Assembly (NCBI GenBank): GCA_033722675.1
Contig: JAWVYO010000031.1
Span: 1-24,938 of the forward strand
Direction of reading: 5' to 3'
From: DATHYU01 sp033722675
GTDB taxonomy: Bacteria > Actinomycetota > Acidimicrobiia > Spongiisociales > UBA11373
Length of the DNA: 24,938 nucleotides
Shown here: one piece after another, positions 20,747 through 24,938 of the stretch
Layout: every line of letters starts with the position of its first letter
How positions within the stretch are numbered: the first letter of the stretch is position 1
Program-made: the position numbers and the translations under genes
Notes under the pieces: model-generated
What the model saw: the letters and a program-made list of their open reading frames with translations, nothing else
Told to the model about the DNA's origin: nothing
The model's database searches: none

Positions 20747-22147
20747 ATGATCCCCGCCCGGCTGGAACCGCTCTTGCGCGCCGACGGCGTGCCGGCCCGG
20801 TTGGCGCGGGCGTTCGCCGACGCCGGGTTCGACCTGTATCTGGTGGGGGGATCGGTGCGGGACGCGCTCCTGGGCCGGGCCGGCGACCAGGACGTGGACT
20901 TCGCCACCGACGCCCGGCCCGACGACATCCTCGCCACGGTGCGGCCCGTCGCCGACGACCTCTACACGGTCGGCAAGGAGTTCGGGACCATCGGGGTGAT
21001 CATGGACGGGGTCACCGCCGAGATCACCACCTATCGCCACGAGATCTATCGCGACGACTCCCGCAAGCCCCGTGTCACCTACGGCGACGACCTCGAGACC
21101 GATCTGTCGCGGCGGGACTTCACCGTGAACGCGATGGCGCTGCGCCTCCTCCCGGAGCCGGAGATGGTGGACCCCCACGGCGGGCTCCCCGACCTGGCGG
21201 CGCAAACGCTGCGGACGCCCCTCGACCCGGCGATCGCCTTCAGCGACGACCCGCTGCGGATGGTGCGGCTCTACCGGTTCGTCTCCCAGTTGGGGTTCGC
21301 ACCCGATCCCGACGCGGTGGCCGCGGTGCGTGAGATGTCGGGGCGCCTCGAGATCGTGGCGCCGGAGCGGATCCGTGAGGAGCTCGACAAGCTCATCGTG
21401 GGGGAGCACGTGGAGGCCGGCCTGTGGGGGCTCGTGGAGTCGCGGCTCGCCGACGAGTTCATCCCCGAGGTGCCCGGCCTCGCCCTGGAGCAGGACCCGG
21501 TGCACCACCACAAGGACGTGCTCGCCCACACGATCGCCGTGGTGGGCAAGTGCCCGCCCGACCGCATCGTCCGCCTCGCCGCGCTCTTCCATGACATCGG
21601 CAAGCCCGACACGCGGGAGTTCGGTGACGGCGGGGTGTCGTTCCACCATCACGAGGTGGTGGGTGCCCGCATGACGCGCGCACGGATGCGGGAGCTTCGC
21701 TACGCCAAGGACGACGTCGAAGCGGTGAGCGATCTCGTCTACCTCCACATGCGGCCCCACACCTTCAAGCAGGGGTGGACCGACCGGGCGGTCCGCCGCT
21801 ACGTGCGCGACGCCGGTCCGCTCCTCGAGGAGCTGAACACCCTCGTCCGCTGCGACGTCACCACCCGCAACCGGCGGCGCGAGCGCGAGATCATGCGCCG
21901 CATCGACGAGCTCGAGGAGCGCATCGAGGATCTCCGGACCCGCGAGGAGCTGGAGGCGATCCGCCCGCCCCTGGACGGTCATGAGGTCATGTCGTTCCTC
22001 GGCGTGAAGCCGGGACCCATCGTCGGCGAGGCCCTCGACCTGCTGCTCGAACACCGTCTCGACGAGGGTCCCTATTCCGAAGACGAGGCCTACGACCTCC
22101 TGCGGGCCTGGGCCGCCGAGCGGGGGATCGAGGTCGACGGGTCGTAG
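20747..22147 (+). CDS. pcnA: CCA tRNA nucleotidyltransferase / PcnA family, with HD domain
   Basis: Class II nucleotidyltransferase that adds or repairs the tRNA 3' CCA end, 466 residues. The catalytic head has LVGGSVRDALLG (32-43), the metal aspartates in DQDVDFATD (47-55) and EITTYRHEIYRDDSRKPRV. RRDFTVNAMAL (122-132), DPHGGLPDL and DDPLRMVRLYRF (167-178) follow. The neck/body is followed by an HD phosphohydrolase domain (about 255-370, FHDIGKPDTREF with His282-Asp283), which adds phosphatase activity in related enzymes. ATG 20747 is chosen over an upstream GTG because TACCAT lies 7 nt before it and the family begins here. It is the syntenic counterpart of mycobacterial pcnA. The stop is 6 bp from the convergent anti-sigma-like gene. 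Confidence 0.95.
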   Translation: MIPARLEPLLRADGVPARLARAFADAGFDLYLVGGSVRDALLGRAGDQDVDFATDARPDDILATVRPVADDLYTVGKEFGTIGVIMDGVTAEITTYRHEIYRDDSRKPRVTYGDDLETDLSRRDFTVNAMALRLLPEPEMVDPHGGLPDLAAQTLRTPLDPAIAFSDDPLRMVRLYRFVSQLGFAPDPDAVAAVREMSGRLEIVAPERIREELDKLIVGEHVEAGLWGLVESRLADEFIPEVPGLALEQDPVHHHKDVLAHTIAVVGKCPPDRIVRLAALFHDIGKPDTREFGDGGVSFHHHEVVGARMTRARMRELRYAKDDVEAVSDLVYLHMRPHTFKQGWTDRAVRRYVRDAGPLLEELNTLVRCDVTTRNRRREREIMRRIDELEERIEDLRTREELEAIRPPLDGHEVMSFLGVKPGPIVGEALDLLLEHRLDEGPYSEDEAYDLLRAWAAERGIEVDGS

Positions 22148-22153
22148 CGCCGA

Positions 22154-24634
22154 TCAGTCGCCGGCCACGAACAGCTGCCATTCGCCGTTCTCGGTGATGC
22201 CCACCCGCCAGCCGACGAAGCCGCCGAACTCGGCATGCGTCTCGAGGGCCTCGTCGCCGTAGATGGCGGCCACCTCGGCCCGCTGCTGTTCGGTGGTCTC
22301 GGACCACTCGACCGCCGCCGCCGACGGCCAGAGGTAGAGGTCGGGGCCGTCGGGGTCCTCGACGACGTCGAACGACGCATTGAGCGTCTGCACGAGGTAC
22401 CGCAGGAGGGGCGTGCCCCGGAGCTCCTGGTCGGCGAAGAACCGGGCGGGGTCGCTGCCTCCCCCGAAGGAGTACGTGAAGCCCCGGTCGGAGGCGAGCT
22501 CCGCGAGCGTCTCGAAGTCGCACGTCACCGCGATGCGGGCGATGGCGGCGCGGATGTCGGCGACGGGATCCGGGAGGCCGTCCTGGGGGAGGAGCTCGTA
22601 TCGCTCGCCGGCGGTGGAGCAGCCCGCCGAGGGGTCGAGGTCGCCGAGGGGTCCGTCGGGGTCGACCGTGGAGGCGATCCGCTGCCAGGGCACGGGGATC
22701 TCGAGCGTGCCGAGCGCGTGGGGCAGGCCGTCGGCCTCGTCGATGACGGTGAGCAGGCCGCCCGGCAGGACGGCGAAGTCGTCGCCGTACACGGAGGGGT
22801 CGAAGCAGCAGATCTCACCGCCGACGAGGTCGTCGACCCGGTTCTCCACGATGGCGAGGTAGTTCTCGACACCCGTCTCGGTCAGGAGGTCGGCGAGGGA
22901 GATCCGGGCGCCGGTCGTGAGGTCGAAGACCATCTGCGTCACGCCGGAGCTCGGGTGGGCGGCGTCGCCGACCCCGAAGTACTCGTCGAAGCGGAGGCTC
23001 AGGAGTCCGTCGTCGACGTGGAGCACCTCGTAGGCGAGGCCGTATTCGCCCGGCTGCCCCTCGAGGGGCCCGTCGGGTTGGAGGTAGCTCGGGTTGAGCG
23101 ACGCGACGTAGGCCTCGATCGTCTCGTTCATGGCGGCGACGACGTTGGGCCGGGCGTCCCACGAGAACGCCGGCCATTCGAGATCGACGATGATGTCGCC
23201 CTCGGGCACCGTGTAGGAGTTCGGCCGGGACGACAGGCCGGCTTCGACGGCGTCGGTGCCGGGGGTGAGCACGACGGTGTGCTCGCGCACGTTCACCGGC
23301 GACCCGTCGCGAGCCGAGGCCTCCCACACCCGGACGGACCCGGGCTGCTGGACCCCGACCTCGTAGTGGATCTCGACGGCGAAGTCCCCGCGGCATCCGG
23401 TCCCACACGTCGCCAGGGTGGAGCCCTGGGCCACGACGTCGCCATCCCAGTCGGTGACGGCGTAGTTGACGGTCGCCTCGAACACGTTGGCCGTGCCGGC
23501 GAGGTACATGGGGTTGGCCGCGACACCGTCGTCGGCCGGGGTCTCGATCATGATCGCCGGGAGGAACGCCTCGACGTAGGCGTCGTCGTAGTCGACGTCG
23601 ATGTCCAGCCGGCGCCCGACCTTGATGAGCACCTTCGGGGCCCCCGGGTCGGCGCGAAGCACGGTGGCGGCGATCTGAGCCCGCGCCTCGGCGCCGAGCT
23701 CCTCGTCGGTGACGCCGTCGACGGAGACGAGCCAGGTGCGCTCCTGGGGGATCACCTCGGTGATGACGAGTCCGTCGGGGAGCGCGGTGACGAGGGCGGG
23801 CTCGGACTCACGTTCTTCGGCCGTCGGCCCTGCGAGCAGGGCGTCGAGGGCCAGTTCGACGGCGTCGCCGGGGACCTCGACGAGGCGCTGCACCGGGACG
23901 AGGGTCGGTGCAGCGTCGCCGGTGTCGAGGAGGAAGTAGACGACGGCGGGCGTCCGCTCGGGCTCGACGACCGTCAGGTCCACTCCGAGGAACCCGGCGG
24001 CGGTCACCACGGTGGAGGTGAGGTCGCGTATCCCCGCGACGGCGTCGTCGTAGGCGGCGACGTCTCCGGCGTCGAGCCCGTTCGCCGCGGTCTCGACGAG
24101 CAGCGCCAGGGCGGTGGCATGGCCGAGGGCGCCGGTGGATGCCTGGACGTCCCGGACGTCGGGGAGGACCTGGCTGCGGAGCAGGTCGGCGGTCTCCGAC
24201 GCCGTCGAACCTCCGGACGCGTACCCGGCGTCGAGGGACTCGATCTCACCGATGATGTCGACGAGCGAGCGGAGGTCGGCGACGACCGCTTCGTCGGCCG
24301 GCGGGGTGGTGGTCGTGGTCGACGGCTGCCCGGTGGCGGTCGTCGGCGCCGTCGTCGTGGGGACGACGCTCGTGGACGGGGCGGGGGCCGTGGTCGTGAC
24401 GGCCGTCGTGTCGACGGCGACGCGGGCCTCGTCGCCGTCGCCGAGCCACAGGAGCCACACGGCGCCGACGGCGAGGACGGCGGTGGCGAACGCCGTGGCC
24501 ACGAGCCAGCCGGGGGCGCGCGAGGGCACGTCGCGGCCTCCCATGATCCGATCGGCGAGCGCCATGGGCGCGGCGGGGGCGTCGTCGGGATCGACGGGGT
24601 TCGTGGAGCGGAGGCGGTCGATGGGGTCGCTCAT
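22154..24634 (-). CDS. Membrane-anchored sensor/anti-sigma-like protein with GerMN, Gmad2 and RsiV/DUF3298-like regions
   Basis: An 826-residue type II membrane protein, start overlapping the ECF sigma stop (ATGA), so it is probably that factor's regulator. The cytoplasmic tail is only ~42 residues (DPIDRLRSTNPVDPDD) with no zinc-finger cysteines. The membrane helix is about 43-65, followed by a Thr/Pro-rich stalk (75-112) and a helical segment (115-220). A GerMN-like domain spans about 228-345 (LALDALLAGPTAEERE, TALPDG). A Gmad2/Ig-like domain spans about 360-458, with Cys410 and Cys414. A DUF3298/RsiV-like region spans about 480-660 (WPAFSW, NETIEAYV, SLADLLTE). A C-terminal domain spans 685-826 (GFTYSFGGG, GEWQLFVAGD). 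RsiV of Bacillus uses a related ectodomain to sense lysozyme. Domain calls rest on motif recognition, not a search. Confidence 0.8.
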   Translation of the reverse strand: MSDPIDRLRSTNPVDPDDAPAAPMALADRIMGGRDVPSRAPGWLVATAFATAVLAVGAVWLLWLGDGDEARVAVDTTAVTTTAPAPSTSVVPTTTAPTTATGQPSTTTTTPPADEAVVADLRSLVDIIGEIESLDAGYASGGSTASETADLLRSQVLPDVRDVQASTGALGHATALALLVETAANGLDAGDVAAYDDAVAGIRDLTSTVVTAAGFLGVDLTVVEPERTPAVVYFLLDTGDAAPTLVPVQRLVEVPGDAVELALDALLAGPTAEERESEPALVTALPDGLVITEVIPQERTWLVSVDGVTDEELGAEARAQIAATVLRADPGAPKVLIKVGRRLDIDVDYDDAYVEAFLPAIMIETPADDGVAANPMYLAGTANVFEATVNYAVTDWDGDVVAQGSTLATCGTGCRGDFAVEIHYEVGVQQPGSVRVWEASARDGSPVNVREHTVVLTPGTDAVEAGLSSRPNSYTVPEGDIIVDLEWPAFSWDARPNVVAAMNETIEAYVASLNPSYLQPDGPLEGQPGEYGLAYEVLHVDDGLLSLRFDEYFGVGDAAHPSSGVTQMVFDLTTGARISLADLLTETGVENYLAIVENRVDDLVGGEICCFDPSVYGDDFAVLPGGLLTVIDEADGLPHALGTLEIPVPWQRIASTVDPDGPLGDLDPSAGCSTAGERYELLPQDGLPDPVADIRAAIARIAVTCDFETLAELASDRGFTYSFGGGSDPARFFADQELRGTPLLRYLVQTLNASFDVVEDPDGPDLYLWPSAAAVEWSETTEQQRAEVAAIYGDEALETHAEFGGFVGWRVGITENGEWQLFVAGD

Positions 24635-24938
24635 CGGGGGTCCTTCTGGTCGAGCTCGGCGGCGAGGCGTCGGCGGGCCCGGTGGAGCCGCACCTTGGCC
24701 GCCCCGGCCGAGATGTTCAGGACGGTGGCGATCTCCGAGGGCCCGAGGTCCTCCCAGGCGTGGAGCCGGAGGATCTCCCGGTCGGTGGCACGGAGGCGGC
24801 CGAGAGCGGCGAGCACCTCCGGATCGCGTTCGGGTGAGGACGTCGCCGTCGCCGGGGCGGCGGAGGCGGCCTTGGCCGCGAGCCGCTCCCGACGACGACG
24901 GGACCGCTCGGCGTTCCGCACGATGTTGCGGGCGACCC
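24631..24938 (-). CDS. ECF RNA polymerase sigma factor, C-terminal part (cut by right edge)
   Basis: The minus-strand frame enters from the right edge as VARNIVRNAERSRRRRERLAAK, the end of sigma region 2. An Ala/Pro linker leads to region 4: PEVLAALGRLRATDREILRLHAWEDLGPSEIATVLNISAGAAKVRLHRARRRLAAEL. Region 4 promoter-recognition HTH is intact; region 2 is mostly outside. It ends at 24631, overlapping the start of the 826-residue membrane protein by 4 nt. An apparent GTG start at 24921 is internal, because homology continues upstream of it. A different ECF subfamily from the 9577-10158 factor is likely, given the divergent region 4. Confidence 0.9.
   Translation of the reverse strand, partial: VARNIVRNAERSRRRRERLAAKAASAAPATATSSPERDPEVLAALGRLRATDREILRLHAWEDLGPSEIATVLNISAGAAKVRLHRARRRLAAELDQKDPR

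Noticed and set aside
17328..20750. Very long open frames overlapping the giant gene on both strands (about 1,130-1,140 codons).
   Set aside because: They are GC-driven shadows: low-complexity Arg/Gly/Val composition, no domains, and exact overlap with a gene that has a ribosome site, a membrane helix and recognisable Ig-like repeats.
1..24938. CRISPR arrays, insertion sequences, phage attachment sites, tRNA or rRNA genes.
   Set aside because: No regularly spaced direct repeats, transposase-like frames, tRNA-like cloverleaf spacing or rRNA sequence was found; almost all DNA is tightly coding.

Overview
This window is a high-GC actinobacterial chromosome segment next to the replication origin. 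The order dnaA(-) / rpmH-rnpA-yidD-yidC-jag / rsmG-parA-parB(+) / cwlM-like, trxA, trxB, anti-sigma, ECF sigma(-) ... pcnA matches the dnaA-to-pcnA block known from Mycobacterium (rpmH-rnpA-yidD-yidC-jag-gid-parA-parB, cwlM-trxC-trxB2-Rv3912-sigM, then pcnA). GC-rich codons, Thr/Asp-rich extracellular linkers, many apparently leaderless genes and an isolated PilT suggest a deep-branching actinobacterium, perhaps Acidimicrobiia. The class is an inference, since no rRNA is present.

Layout. 1-539: 5' end of dnaA, leaving the left edge. 540-1015: gene-free divergent region with a 12-bp DnaA-box dyad, other repeats and promoters for dnaA and rpmH. 1016-3608: ribosomal protein L34, RNase P protein, YidD, YidC and Jag, closely packed and closed by a strong hairpin. 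3664-3714: two parS sites, then rsmG-parA-parB in overlapping order. 6019-9584: minus-strand run of a catalytically dead CwlM-type amidase, thioredoxin, thioredoxin reductase, a small membrane protein and an anti-sigma factor, headed by its ECF sigma factor (9577-10158). 10195-11792: DegV and a two-domain GNAT protein. 11853-14941 (+): alpha/beta hydrolase, class II HDAC-like deacetylase and a PilT ATPase. 14964-20642 (-): one 1,892-residue single-pass membrane protein that I cannot assign. 20747-22147 (+): CCA-adding enzyme/poly(A) polymerase-type pcnA. 22154-24938 (-): a second ECF sigma factor (cut by the right edge) translationally coupled to an 826-residue multidomain membrane protein with GerMN-, Gmad2- and DUF3298/RsiV-like regions.

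How the parts fit. The left half is the conserved replication, segregation, RNA-processing and membrane-insertion core. The middle links envelope control (CwlM-like pseudo-amidase, sigma/anti-sigma) with thiol redox. The usual murJ-Rv3909-mutT4 genes between sigM and pcnA are missing here, and that interval holds a different cargo, including the giant membrane protein. The most novel objects are the giant protein and the RsiV-like sensor/anti-sigma next to it. Six genes carry a TAnnnT hexamer 6-8 nt before the start codon, consistent with widespread leaderless transcription. I found no tRNA or rRNA genes, CRISPR arrays or insertion sequences.
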